The position numbers and the translations under genes are program-made. The notes under the pieces were generated by a model. It made no database searches, was not told the origin of the DNA, and was given only the letters and a program-made list of their open reading frames with translations. 16,370 nucleotides of DNA from Euryarchaeota archaeon UBA91 (GTDB lineage: Archaea > Thermoplasmatota > Poseidoniia > Poseidoniales > Poseidoniaceae): positions 1-16,370 of the forward strand of contig DAMU01000101.1 in NCBI GenBank assembly GCA_002499705.1. The letters are read 5' to 3'. Positions 1 through 7,547 of this stretch are shown in pieces (the stretch's first letter is position 1; the number at the start of each line of letters is the position of its first letter).

Positions 1-1781
1 TTGGAAATGCCAGTGAAGATGAAGTTACACTTGACGGTACTGCTACCATCGACCCAGAAGGTGACACCCTCGAAATCGAATACTGGTCGAGCCTTGACGG
101 ACAACTGTCATGGAATAATACCGAGGCAGGTAAAGTTTGGACTGGTTATCTTTCACGAGGAGTCCACTCTATAGAAATGAGAGTTGTCGATGACCGGCCT
201 GAACACATCAATGCAACGCGTGTAACTTCGATGCTCGTCGATGTTGAAAACTCACTCCCTCAAGCAGTGATTGAAACACCCGCCTCAACTCAAACATATA
301 CGTCTGCGGAACTCATCTGGTTCTCTGCAAACGGTTCAGGAGATTACGATGCTGCGTGTTCAACGTTCCCTGTTGAAGGGGATTGGCATTGTGCTGAGGC
401 AGAACCCTTCAGCGGTTCAGAATATCTTGTTGTGGATTGGAGCAGTGACTTAGACGGACGTCTTATTCCCGAAAGCGAAGATTGGCTCATCTTTGAAGGA
501 CGTTTGAGTGCCGGAACGCATACCATCACATTGAGTCTTGATGATGGGATTCACGACCCTGTTCTCGTATCTCGAACCGTTGAAGTTCTTCCTTCAGCAC
601 CTCAATTAGATCTTCTCTCTCCGCTTGATGGAGATGCTTATTCCTCAAGTTTCCAAATACAATGGGATGCGCGAGAATCGGTTGACTATGACGGTGATAA
701 TTTTACCATGTCCATCCGAAGTGACTTGCTCGACGAGCCCTTGTTCTCTGATGTGTCCTCTTCTCAGGTTCATACCTCTTCACTTCCAGCAGGAGAACAC
801 ACCATCAAAATAACCCTCACCGATGAGACTGGAATGGAGCAAATTTCGTTTATTAGCCTTACAATCGGGCAATCAAACCCAGTTGCAGTTCTCTTACAAC
901 CCGTGAACCTACTTTCCATTGCCCCAGGAGAATCTGTTGTTTTAGAAGAACAATCGACTGATGCTGACGGTGATATGGAGGTTCGTGAATGGCGTCGTTG
1001 GCTTCTTACGGGCGGCTACGAGGTTCTCTCAACCATGAGTACTGATTCTGTTCAACTCTCTCCAGGCCAGCACCACCTTTCTTTGTATGTCAAAGACAGC
1101 AGAGGTGCCTCTCATGAAGTACATGTCAACATAACTGTCCAATCGAGCTTGCCTCAACTCTCCAACCTCACCTTCACACCTGATGCTTTGATTGCTCAAG
1201 AGAAAAACACCTTCACCGTTCGAGTGATGATGAATGATCCGGATGGAACCACGCAAAGTGTTCGAGCAACCGTAGTGTTCAATGTCCAGAATTGGGCGTT
1301 CAATCTTAGCGATGAAGACGGCGATGGCTATTGGGAAGGCAGTATCGAAATGAACCCTGAATCTGCAGGTCGTCCAAACCTGAAAGTGATTGCAACCGAT
1401 GGATTAGGGGATGATGCGATGGTTGACATCATCAGTGTTACGCTCTATGTCGAGGAAGCAGAAGCCGACAGTAGAGTTGCTATGTTTATTGCAGCAACTT
1501 CAAGTTTCGTCGGAGTTCTGGTCATCATTGCAATCATTGCATTGCGTCGCCAAAAGAAGGCAGAACTCGCTATGATTGATACTTGGGATTCATTCGGCAG
1601 TTTCTCTTCATCGCCAACCAGTCAAGAAACATCTGAGAAACTTGAAGGTGGTGCAATTGACGGTGCACAAGAAGTTCTTGCAGAAGAAGAAATCCTCGAA
1701 CAGCCGGACGCATCAGATTCGCAAGAAACCGGTGAATCTAAGCCAGTTACAGGCATCGATTTAGATTGGGATGACGTCTAA
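1..1781 (+). CDS. Ig/PKD-like repeat surface protein, C-terminal membrane anchor (5' partial)
   Basis: The reading frame is open from position 3 to the TAA at 1779-1781, giving at least 592 residues. The ATG at 177 is internal, because the same repeat pattern continues upstream of it, so the true start lies before the window. The protein is a chain of roughly five beta-sandwich repeats of Ig/PKD type. Two carry the signature W-S-(S/D)-x-L-D-G-x-L, an aromatic residue, then G-x-H-(S/T)-I and a D-D turn. A transmembrane helix is encoded at about 1479-1548 and is followed by R-R-Q-K-K, so the repeats should face outside and a roughly 75-residue Ser/Glu-rich tail should be cytoplasmic. The tail ends in L-D-W-D-D-V. 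This architecture is typical of archaeal cell-envelope proteins. The ligand is unknown, and an adhesin or envelope structural role is an inference. The fold class is fairly sure; the function is not. Confidence 0.88.
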   Translation, partial: GNASEDEVTLDGTATIDPEGDTLEIEYWSSLDGQLSWNNTEAGKVWTGYLSRGVHSIEMRVVDDRPEHINATRVTSMLVDVENSLPQAVIETPASTQTYTSAELIWFSANGSGDYDAACSTFPVEGDWHCAEAEPFSGSEYLVVDWSSDLDGRLIPESEDWLIFEGRLSAGTHTITLSLDDGIHDPVLVSRTVEVLPSAPQLDLLSPLDGDAYSSSFQIQWDARESVDYDGDNFTMSIRSDLLDEPLFSDVSSSQVHTSSLPAGEHTIKITLTDETGMEQISFISLTIGQSNPVAVLLQPVNLLSIAPGESVVLEEQSTDADGDMEVREWRRWLLTGGYEVLSTMSTDSVQLSPGQHHLSLYVKDSRGASHEVHVNITVQSSLPQLSNLTFTPDALIAQEKNTFTVRVMMNDPDGTTQSVRATVVFNVQNWAFNLSDEDGDGYWEGSIEMNPESAGRPNLKVIATDGLGDDAMVDIISVTLYVEEAEADSRVAMFIAATSSFVGVLVIIAIIALRRQKKAELAMIDTWDSFGSFSSSPTSQETSEKLEGGAIDGAQEVLAEEEILEQPDASDSQETGESKPVTGIDLDWDDV

Positions 1782-1827
1782 GTTTTAACCTCAAAAATTC
1801 TTTAATCTAAGAGAGAAACCACTTGCT

Positions 1828-2631
1828 ATGGACACTTCTTGCTTCCGGCTCAATCAGCCAAATTCGTTCTCTTTGGCACAGATGCCTACGACAGCCCCCG
1901 AGGATTTTGATAAAGAAGTCTCTAAAAAGAGCGTAAAAAAGCTCACAAAGCGTATTCAAGCACTTCAAGAATTGATGTGGGCGGAACATAAACAGCGTCT
2001 TCTGGTTGTTTTACAGGCAATTGACACGGGTGGGAAAGATGGAACGATTCGAGCAGTTTTTGGTAGAACAAATCCACAAGGAGTCAAAGTTAAATCGTTC
2101 AAACGCCCTACTGAAGAAGAGTTGTCTCACGATTATTTGTGGAGAGTGCATCCGCATGTTCCTGGAAATGGCGAAATTGTCGTGTTCAATCGAAGTCATT
2201 ACGAAGATGTCTTAGTCGTCAAAGTTCACGAATATGCGCCGTTGGAAGTTATTGAGAAACGCTATCAGCATATTCTTAATTTTGAACAAATGCTTGCAGA
2301 TGAAGGTACAACCGTCATCAAAATATTTCTTCACATCTCAAAAGATGAACAGAAAAGACGTCTTGAAGACCGATTAAATCAACCGGAAAAGAATTGGAAG
2401 TTTGAGATGGGTGACATCAAGGAAAGATCGTATTGGGACCAATATCAACAGGTCTTTGAGACGATGATTCAAGAGACTTCTACAGAAGTGGCACCATGGT
2501 ACGTCGTACCTGCCAACAATAAAAAATACAGGAATGAAATTATTTCTTCAATTATTGTTGAAACATTAGAAGACCTCAATATGCAATGGCCAAAACCTGC
2601 TGAAGGTCTTGAAAATATTCGAATCGAGTGA
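1828..2631 (+). CDS. ppk2: Polyphosphate kinase 2 family (polyphosphate:nucleotide phosphotransferase)
   Basis: A 267-residue soluble cytoplasmic enzyme expected to transfer phosphate between inorganic polyphosphate and nucleotides (ADP, possibly AMP), regenerating nucleotides from stored polyphosphate or the reverse. The P-loop Walker A is at residues 65-74 (IDTGGKDGTI, K70). The Walker B region is at 116-127 (EIVVFNRSHYED). The Arg-rich lid is around 177-183 (RRLEDRL), followed by the family-typical KxxMGDIKERxxWDxY block at about 191-206. These blocks and the length fit the single-domain PPK2 family, closest to the class III type from remembered consensus. M1 at 1828 was kept as the start; M19 at 1882 is possible because the first 18 residues are not conserved family sequence, and neither has a clear ribosome-binding site. 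The gene begins 46 bp after the surface-protein stop and ends 4 bp from the convergent GT2 gene. Confidence 0.93.
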   Translation: MDTSCFRLNQPNSFSLAQMPTTAPEDFDKEVSKKSVKKLTKRIQALQELMWAEHKQRLLVVLQAIDTGGKDGTIRAVFGRTNPQGVKVKSFKRPTEEELSHDYLWRVHPHVPGNGEIVVFNRSHYEDVLVVKVHEYAPLEVIEKRYQHILNFEQMLADEGTTVIKIFLHISKDEQKRRLEDRLNQPEKNWKFEMGDIKERSYWDQYQQVFETMIQETSTEVAPWYVVPANNKKYRNEIISSIIVETLEDLNMQWPKPAEGLENIRIE

Positions 2632-2635
2632 AGAA

Positions 2636-3412
2636 TCACTTCTTTTGCTCAGGCAAATCCTTGTTCAGTGAATCAGGATTTGATTCACGGCTTCCCCAAG
2701 GTGATACGGTTCGATGCAAACCGACCCGTCGGGCAAAAAGGAACTTGAAATTCTTCCAGCCATCACCCCATGTATGGATTTCTGCTTCACCAACTCTTGG
2801 GCGATAGGGAACAGAGATTTCAACAGCCTTTTTCTTGCCAAGGACTCGACGTGCAAGGATTTTCATTTCTTCTGAAAGAGGCATCCCATCGTTGGTTGGC
2901 CGCATAGCATCGTTGTCGAAAATGGATTTACGGAATACCCACATTCCAGATTGAGAATCTTTGATACCGTAGCCAAACAGCATTCGAGCAGTGAATGAAA
3001 GTGCCCAATTTCCAAAGCCATGGATTCCAGACATTGAGCCATCTTCTGCCAGTGAAAGTCGGTCACAGGTAATGAAATCAAGGTCATCATCGATTAAACG
3101 CTTCACTAAGGTTGGAACCAATTCAGCAGGATATGTGCAGTCAGCATCCATCGTCACGATAATGTCGTTTTTCGCGACATCAAATCCAGTTCGGTAGGCT
3201 CGGCCGTATCCTTTTCGTGTTTCAAGATGGACTCGGATTTTCTTTTCCAAAGCGATTTCACGTGTTCGGTCGGTTGAGTTGCCGTCAACGATCATGATTT
3301 CGAGGTCTTTACACCACCCACGAGGAATTGCATCAATAGTAGGTCCGAGTGCCTCCTCCTCATTTCTTGTCGGAAGAATTACGGTAACCGTTACAGGGAG
3401 TTTATCGCCCAT
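2636..3412 (-). CDS. Family 2 glycosyltransferase, dolichol-phosphate-mannose-synthase-like
   Basis: A 258-residue GT-A fold glycosyltransferase with no transmembrane segment. Visible GT2 blocks are the N-terminal strand V-I-L-P-T-R-N-E (residues 10-18), the nucleotide-binding I-V-D-G-N-S-T-D (41-48), the metal-binding DxD as M-D-A-D-C-T-Y-P (D89, D91), S-Q-S-G-M-W-V-F-R (153-161) and the acidic acceptor-side motif L-S-E-E-M (179-183). The spacing resembles DPM1-like enzymes, which load a sugar from a nucleotide donor onto a polyprenyl phosphate. The actual sugar cannot be read from sequence. The frame stays open back to 3598, but the ATG at 3412 was chosen because the conserved domain begins six residues later, and a longer start would overlap the divergent GT4 coding sequence. 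A role in building glycans for surface proteins is inferred from the neighbours. Confidence 0.9.
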   Translation of the reverse strand: MGDKLPVTVTVILPTRNEEEALGPTIDAIPRGWCKDLEIMIVDGNSTDRTREIALEKKIRVHLETRKGYGRAYRTGFDVAKNDIIVTMDADCTYPAELVPTLVKRLIDDDLDFITCDRLSLAEDGSMSGIHGFGNWALSFTARMLFGYGIKDSQSGMWVFRKSIFDNDAMRPTNDGMPLSEEMKILARRVLGKKKAVEISVPYRPRVGEAEIHTWGDGWKNFKFLFARRVGLHRTVSPWGSRESNPDSLNKDLPEQKK

Positions 3413-3517
3413 GTAACGCCCACTTTCCTCACCCCCTTGAAGGCATTGGGTTGAAAAGTCGGTATTTTTGAGGTTGTTATCGGTGACTTTGAAACCACCA
3501 CGGCCTCTGCCGCACAC
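3413..3517. promoter_or_regulatory. Divergent intergenic region between the two glycosyltransferase genes
   Basis: These 105 bp separate two genes read outward, so promoters for both strands should lie here. I see only a weak AT-rich patch (GGTATTTTTGAGG, around 3460-3475) and no convincing TATA/BRE pair on either strand. There is no palindrome like those at 4904 and 10415. The feature rests on gene orientation, not on a motif. Confidence 0.4.
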
Positions 3518-4786
3518 ATGCACATTGCCATGGTATCCGGTGAATACCCCCCTCGATGGGGCGGTATCGGTTCTGTGGTCTACCATTTGGCTGGGCATTT
3601 AGCACAGCGAGGTCATAACATTAGTATCATCACTCGTGCACACAAAGGACGTGCTCCTCCACAACAGGGTGTGTCGGTAATTGAAGTTCCTTGGCTCAAA
3701 GCGCCAATGGCTTTTACTCGTTCATACGGAAAACACGCATTGAGCGCGCTCAAAGTTCTCCATCAACGAGAGCCAATCGATGTTGTTCACACCCTCTTGC
3801 CTTTAGTGAGTTGGACAAAAAAAGAATTTAGGATGGTCGAAGATACAATTGCTCCAGTCGTTTCAGCACTTAACGGAAGTTGGATTGGTGAGCGTGAAGG
3901 TATGCGTCTGGCAGCCAAGCATCGTGAATCTGCAACCTGGAAAAACCCAAACGACCTTGCGATATTGACCACTGCAAAATGGTATGCAAAATACGAGCAA
4001 GCGGGGGTAACTGAATCGTCGATGTGTGTAGCCATCAGTGAATCGACCAAGCAAGAGTTCCAGCGATGGTATTCTCCTCCCGAGCACTGGAATTGTGAAA
4101 CGGTTTTGTATGGCGTGGACCATTTGGTATTTCGACCGCTTAACACCGATAATGAAGAGGAACAACTTGAGCATGAAGCAATTCGAAAGAAGTACGACGC
4201 AGCCGATGAAGATGCTTTGTGCGGACGTGCTTCCAAAGCGACTCCTCTCTTGCTCGCAGTTGGACGACTTGTGGCCCGAAAAGGTCACAGAACTTTGTTA
4301 CGAGCCATGCCTGAGATTCTACGCCGATATCCAGGTGCGCGTTTGTGCATAATTGGGCGAGGTCACATGGGGAAAACCCTCCTCAAGCAAGCTAAGAAAC
4401 TCGGCGTGGGTCATGCGGTCTTCATTCGCCCAGGCATGTCTTTTGAAGACTTAGCACAGCACTTCCGTAGTGCGGATTTGGTCGTTTATCCTTCATACTA
4501 TGAGGGTCAAGGATTGATTCCATTAGAGGCATTGGCAAGCGGGACGCCCGTCGTTACAGTCGACCAAGCTCCTCTCACTGAAATGATTGATTCAACGGTT
4601 GGAGAATTGTTTGAAACGGGTAATCCGGCTGATTTAGCGAATGCAGTCTGCCGTTCTCTGGATGACCCTGAAGGTCGAACTGCCCAAGCACTCAGAGGTC
4701 GAGAACGAGTCCTTGACACCTATACCTATGAACACAATGCAGAAGATTACGAACAGATCTATCAAAACCTCGTAACCGCTTCTTGA
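3518..4786 (+). CDS. Family 4 glycosyltransferase (GT-B fold)
   Basis: A 422-residue retaining-type glycosyltransferase expected to transfer a sugar from a nucleotide sugar to a glycan, lipid or protein acceptor on the cytoplasmic side. The N-terminus M-H-I-A-M-V-S-G-E-Y-P-P with a following G-G-I-G-S (15-19) is the classic GT4 opening, which supports the start at 3518 over the internal Met5. The C-terminal donor domain starts near A-V-G-R-L-V-A-R-K-G (247-256). The E-x7-E motif is intact, with E329 and E337 in Y-E-G-Q-G-L-I-P-L-E-A, followed by G-T-P-V-V (342-346). Length is normal for GT4 and no membrane helix is seen. It is divergent from the GT2 gene across 105 bp, suggesting joint work on an envelope glycan. 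Donor and acceptor are unknown. Confidence 0.92.
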   Translation: MHIAMVSGEYPPRWGGIGSVVYHLAGHLAQRGHNISIITRAHKGRAPPQQGVSVIEVPWLKAPMAFTRSYGKHALSALKVLHQREPIDVVHTLLPLVSWTKKEFRMVEDTIAPVVSALNGSWIGEREGMRLAAKHRESATWKNPNDLAILTTAKWYAKYEQAGVTESSMCVAISESTKQEFQRWYSPPEHWNCETVLYGVDHLVFRPLNTDNEEEQLEHEAIRKKYDAADEDALCGRASKATPLLLAVGRLVARKGHRTLLRAMPEILRRYPGARLCIIGRGHMGKTLLKQAKKLGVGHAVFIRPGMSFEDLAQHFRSADLVVYPSYYEGQGLIPLEALASGTPVVTVDQAPLTEMIDSTVGELFETGNPADLANAVCRSLDDPEGRTAQALRGRERVLDTYTYEHNAEDYEQIYQNLVTAS

Positions 4787-4967
4787 ATGATTAGTATTAT
4801 CCCCATCATACAGCGTGGTCCACGTTCAATTCCTCTTTGGCGATAATGCCGATGAATTCTGTCAATGAATTGATTTTTCATTCACGTTTCGAGTAAATCT
4901 CAATGACACCCTACGGGTGTCAGCGAGAAGGCGCGGTGTTCATAGGCACACCACCTATTGGATAACC
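4787..4967. other. Intergenic leader/promoter region of the TSP3-like operon
   Basis: These 181 bp hold no credible gene. The 3' part carries a weak TATA-like patch (GAGTAAATC, 4891-4899) directly before the 19-bp palindrome at 4904-4922, then about 45 nt of leader to the ATG at 4968. No ribosome-binding site is visible before that ATG. No clear poly-T terminator is seen downstream of the glycosyltransferase stop. Confidence 0.5.
4904..4922 (+). promoter_or_regulatory. 19-bp perfect palindrome upstream of the TSP3-like operon (operator or RNA hairpin)
   Basis: TGACACCC-TAC-GGGTGTCA forms a perfect 8-bp stem with a 3-nt centre. It lies 45 nt before the chosen ATG at 4968 and about 5 nt after a weak TATA-like patch. 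An element of identical geometry lies before the giant gene at 10415-10433. The fifth base pair is A-T here and C-G there, so both arms changed together. As DNA it would suit a dimeric regulator reading TGAC/GTCA half-sites near the transcription start. As RNA it would be a 5'-leader hairpin. The sequence cannot separate the two. Confidence 0.65.
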
Positions 4968-7547
4968 ATGCTCGCGAAGCGGTTGATGGCCATCTGCCTC
5001 GCCGCGATGATGCTTTCTATGCTGCCCCCTGTATCTGCAGATGACGACATCCAGAGTGCGAATCCTCTTACCGATGGCGTTACGTCCAACGGTTATGTCT
5101 GCGACCCTGATTGCGATGCTGGACAAGACAAAGCCGATTTTTGGAAAGTCGAAGCACGCAAGGGAGATATTGTCCAAGTTTCTTTTTCCGGTTCGATGAA
5201 CGGTCCTGCATGGTGGTGTCCTGGTGATGGATGGACGGGTCGATTTTCGTTGCTCGATGCTCAGGGTGGCGTCATTGTTGATACCTATGCAGATGACAAT
5301 GCCGCCTCCAAAGTACTTTCCACGACCGTAAACACTGCGAGTTATGTCTATGTCAAAGTCAAGGCCGATGACTCATGGTGTAACGATGGTTTTGATTATA
5401 CGCTCACGCCTTCAATCGACAAAGCAAACCGTGATTACGATGAAGACGGATTCATCGATAATGACGATGACTGTGATGATCTTGTAGGAACTTCTACGAA
5501 CGATCGAAAGGGTTGTACTGATTCGGATTCAGACGGTTGGTCAGACCCTGATTCAGGATGGGGGCCACAAAATGGAGCTGACGCTTTTGTCAATGAAAAC
5601 TCACAATGGCTTGACAGTGATAACGACGGTTATGGCGACAATTTAGACGGATTTGAAGGCGACCATTGCCCATTCCGTAGAGGCTATTCGGTTCTTGACC
5701 GCTACGGTTGCTTGGATTCCGATGGCGATGGTTACTCAAACGAAGACCCCGGTGCTTTGGACGGCGTCACTGCATGGTTTGCTCATCCAGTTGGCTTTGG
5801 TGATGCCTTCCCGCTTGATGCGACCCAATGGAACGATACCGATGGTGATGGTTATGGTGATAATTGGGAAGATGGAGATTGGAACCTTTCTCGAGCAGGA
5901 TGGGGTATTGGTTCATGGCTGTTTAATGCCTCAACTCCAGACGCATGTCCTTTCATTACCGGCACTTCAACTGGTGACAGGTTCGGTTGCACCGATACCG
6001 ATGGCGATGGATTTTCAGACGGTGATCTCAATTGGACCAAGTCCAACGGTTCAGATGCATTCCCATTGGAACCATCACAATGGCAAGACCGTGATTTTGA
6101 CGGTTGGGGTGATAATCAATCAGAAGGTGCTCTTCAAGTCGATGACTTCCCAGATAATCCAACTCAATGGGCCGATACCGATGAAGATGGTTGGGGTGAT
6201 AATCAATCATACGGAGCGACACAAGTCGATGATTTCCCGTTCATTGAATCTCAATATCGAGACACTGATGGCGACGGATATGGCGATAACCTTGGCGGCT
6301 TTGAAGGCGACGTTTGCGTATTTTCTTCTGCTGAAGAAGTCGAATCTGGCTGGATATCACGCTACGACCGTCTTGGATGTCGGGATGTAGATTCCGATGG
6401 ATATTCCGACCCGAGTAGCGATTGGATTGCCCACCCGAATGGGTTCGCAGATGCTTTCCCAGATGACGAAAGTCAGTGGTATGATACCGATGATGACGGC
6501 TATGGTGACAACCTCGAATATTTCGATGGTCAAACCCTGAGGGTTGCTTATCGTGGTGATGGTTGCAGAACGACAGAAGGCTCCTCAACTTTTGACCGCT
6601 GGGGATGTCCAGACAGTGATGAAGACGGATGGTCCGACCCAACCAGTTCTTGGTTAGCAAGTCCTGGCGGAAAGGGCGATGCTTGGCCGATGGATGTCAC
6701 TCAATGGCACGATATTGACGGCGATGGACGTGGCGACAATCCTCTTGGAACGACTGCCGATGTCTGTCCGACACAGGCTGGGACGTCTGTAGGTCCATCT
6801 TCTGGTGGTGACCGTTGGGGTTGTCCTGATACAGATGGAGACGGATGGTCGGATTTAGGAGATGCATTCATCCATGAGCCAACTCAATCCCGTGATACCG
6901 ATGGTGATGGTTTTGGAGATTCAAAGGACGGCAACCAAGGCGATGCCTGTCCTGAAGTTCGAGGAACTTCACTTCTTGATCGTTTAGGCTGTCGAGACAC
7001 CGATGGCGATGGGTGGTCAGACCCTACTGATTCTTGGCAAGCTCATCCCTACGGTTCAGCGGACTCATTCCCGACAGAATCGCTCCAATGGCGAGATTCA
7101 GACGGTGACGGTTTTGGCGATGTTCCGTTGGGAGCACTCCGAGATGATTGTCCGGATGTTGCTGGAATCTCAATGCGTGATACCCAAGGCTGCGTTGATT
7201 CCAATGGTGACGGTTGGTCCGATTCGTATGGAGAGTTCTCTGCCGCAGTCGCTATCTTGGGAGAAGACCCAGCAGCATCATGGTTGACGTATCTCGTGAT
7301 TGGATTTGGGTTCATTCTCGGGGCGACTTTAGCCCTCATTGTTCGCAAGGGCAGAGACAATGACCTGATTCAAGATGAATTGTTTGAGTCGAAAGAAACC
7401 GCTGAACTCGATGCTCTGACATTGGAATCTATGCCAGCTCCAATGATACCTTTGGAAAACCTCCCCCCGCTTCCAATTCCAGAGGGAATGGAGATGCCTC
7501 CACCTGCGCTACCTGCACCAGAAGAAGGAGGTGAAGTCAATGAGTGA
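4968..7547 (+). CDS. TSP3-like repeat surface protein with PPC-like N-domain, membrane anchor and Pro-rich tail
   Basis: An 859-residue secreted membrane-anchored protein. A signal peptide (M-L-A-K-R-L-M-A-I-C... ending P-V-S-A, residues 1-24) supports the ATG at 4968 over the in-frame GTG at 4917, which would add 17 mostly polar, basic residues and begin inside the palindrome. Residues about 50-150 resemble the pre-peptidase C-terminal (PPC) beta-sandwich: D-K-A-D-F-W-K-V, then G-D-I-V-Q-V, F-S-L-L-D-A-Q-G and V-Y-V-K-V. From about 156 to 759 there are 17 Asp-rich calcium-loop repeats, alternating Q-W-x-D-x-D-x-D-G-x-G-D-N and G-C-x-D-x-D-x-D-G-x-S-D, with regular CP/GC cysteines. A transmembrane helix (772-792) ends at R-K-G-R. 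The cytoplasmic tail is Pro-rich at 822-859. Its stop overlaps the next start, so the two are probably co-transcribed. No enzymatic domain is seen; a calcium-stiffened stalk is inferred. Confidence 0.9.
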   Translation: MLAKRLMAICLAAMMLSMLPPVSADDDIQSANPLTDGVTSNGYVCDPDCDAGQDKADFWKVEARKGDIVQVSFSGSMNGPAWWCPGDGWTGRFSLLDAQGGVIVDTYADDNAASKVLSTTVNTASYVYVKVKADDSWCNDGFDYTLTPSIDKANRDYDEDGFIDNDDDCDDLVGTSTNDRKGCTDSDSDGWSDPDSGWGPQNGADAFVNENSQWLDSDNDGYGDNLDGFEGDHCPFRRGYSVLDRYGCLDSDGDGYSNEDPGALDGVTAWFAHPVGFGDAFPLDATQWNDTDGDGYGDNWEDGDWNLSRAGWGIGSWLFNASTPDACPFITGTSTGDRFGCTDTDGDGFSDGDLNWTKSNGSDAFPLEPSQWQDRDFDGWGDNQSEGALQVDDFPDNPTQWADTDEDGWGDNQSYGATQVDDFPFIESQYRDTDGDGYGDNLGGFEGDVCVFSSAEEVESGWISRYDRLGCRDVDSDGYSDPSSDWIAHPNGFADAFPDDESQWYDTDDDGYGDNLEYFDGQTLRVAYRGDGCRTTEGSSTFDRWGCPDSDEDGWSDPTSSWLASPGGKGDAWPMDVTQWHDIDGDGRGDNPLGTTADVCPTQAGTSVGPSSGGDRWGCPDTDGDGWSDLGDAFIHEPTQSRDTDGDGFGDSKDGNQGDACPEVRGTSLLDRLGCRDTDGDGWSDPTDSWQAHPYGSADSFPTESLQWRDSDGDGFGDVPLGALRDDCPDVAGISMRDTQGCVDSNGDGWSDSYGEFSAAVAILGEDPAASWLTYLVIGFGFILGATLALIVRKGRDNDLIQDELFESKETAELDALTLESMPAPMIPLENLPPLPIPEGMEMPPPALPAPEEGGEVNE
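5433..7240 (+). repeat. TSP3-like calcium-repeat array (coding)
   Basis: Within the 859-residue protein the composite unit runs G-C-x-D-x-D-x-D-G-x-S-D, variable loop, D-A-F-P, Q-W-x-D-x-D-x-D-G-x-G-D-N, variable loop, C-P, G-T-S, D-R-x-G-C. I count nine Q-W-type loops and eight GC-type loops. The D-x-D-x-D-G pattern is a calcium-loop signature. The cysteines of C-P and G-C probably pair as in eukaryotic thrombospondin type 3 repeats. Confidence 0.85.
6085..6258 (+). repeat. Recent tandem duplication of an 87-bp unit inside the TSP3-like array
   Basis: Two adjacent units have identical stretches 87 bp (29 codons) apart. The run starting at 6102 recurs at 6189 and is identical over about 21 bases. 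The encoded units share D-G-W-G-D-N-Q-S, then Q-V-D-D-F-P. Other units of the array are similar only at protein level, so this pair is a younger duplication or was homogenised by gene conversion. Confidence 0.75.
7527..7534 (+). promoter_or_regulatory. Strong Shine-Dalgarno site fixing the start at 7540
   Basis: GGAGGTGA lies 5 nt before the ATG at 7540, inside the last codons of the upstream gene. It selects 7540 over the in-frame GTG at 7531, which overlaps the motif itself, and supports translation from a polycistronic message. Confidence 0.85.

Noticed and set aside
1782..1827. T-rich stretch after the first gene as a transcription terminator
   Set aside because: There is only a short, interrupted T run and no stem; PPK2 follows after 46 bp on the same strand, so read-through is equally likely.
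3413..3598. Upstream extension of the GT2 reading frame to 3598
   Set aside because: It would overlap the divergent GT4 gene, and the extra 62 residues show no GT2 sequence; the conserved domain starts right after the Met at 3412.
3787..4288. Two overlapping - strand open frames of 140-150 codons opposite the GT4 gene
   Set aside because: They have low-complexity translations with no family pattern, and the + strand has complete GT4 motifs throughout.
4935..4952. Second small inverted repeat GGTGT...ACACC in the leader before 4968
   Set aside because: It is only 5 bp with an 8-nt loop, and there is no counterpart before the giant gene; it could be chance.
4917..4967. GTG at 4917 as the start of the TSP3-like protein
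   Set aside because: It begins inside the palindrome and would bury the signal peptide behind 17 extra, partly basic residues; ATG 4968 gives a normal signal peptide.
5653..6390. Long alternative + strand open frame (245 codons) inside the TSP3-like gene, with others like it inside both repeat arrays
   Set aside because: It lies in a shifted frame of the GAT/GGT-rich repeats, which rarely produce stops in the alternative frame. Its translation has no domain pattern and the main frame is clearly coding.
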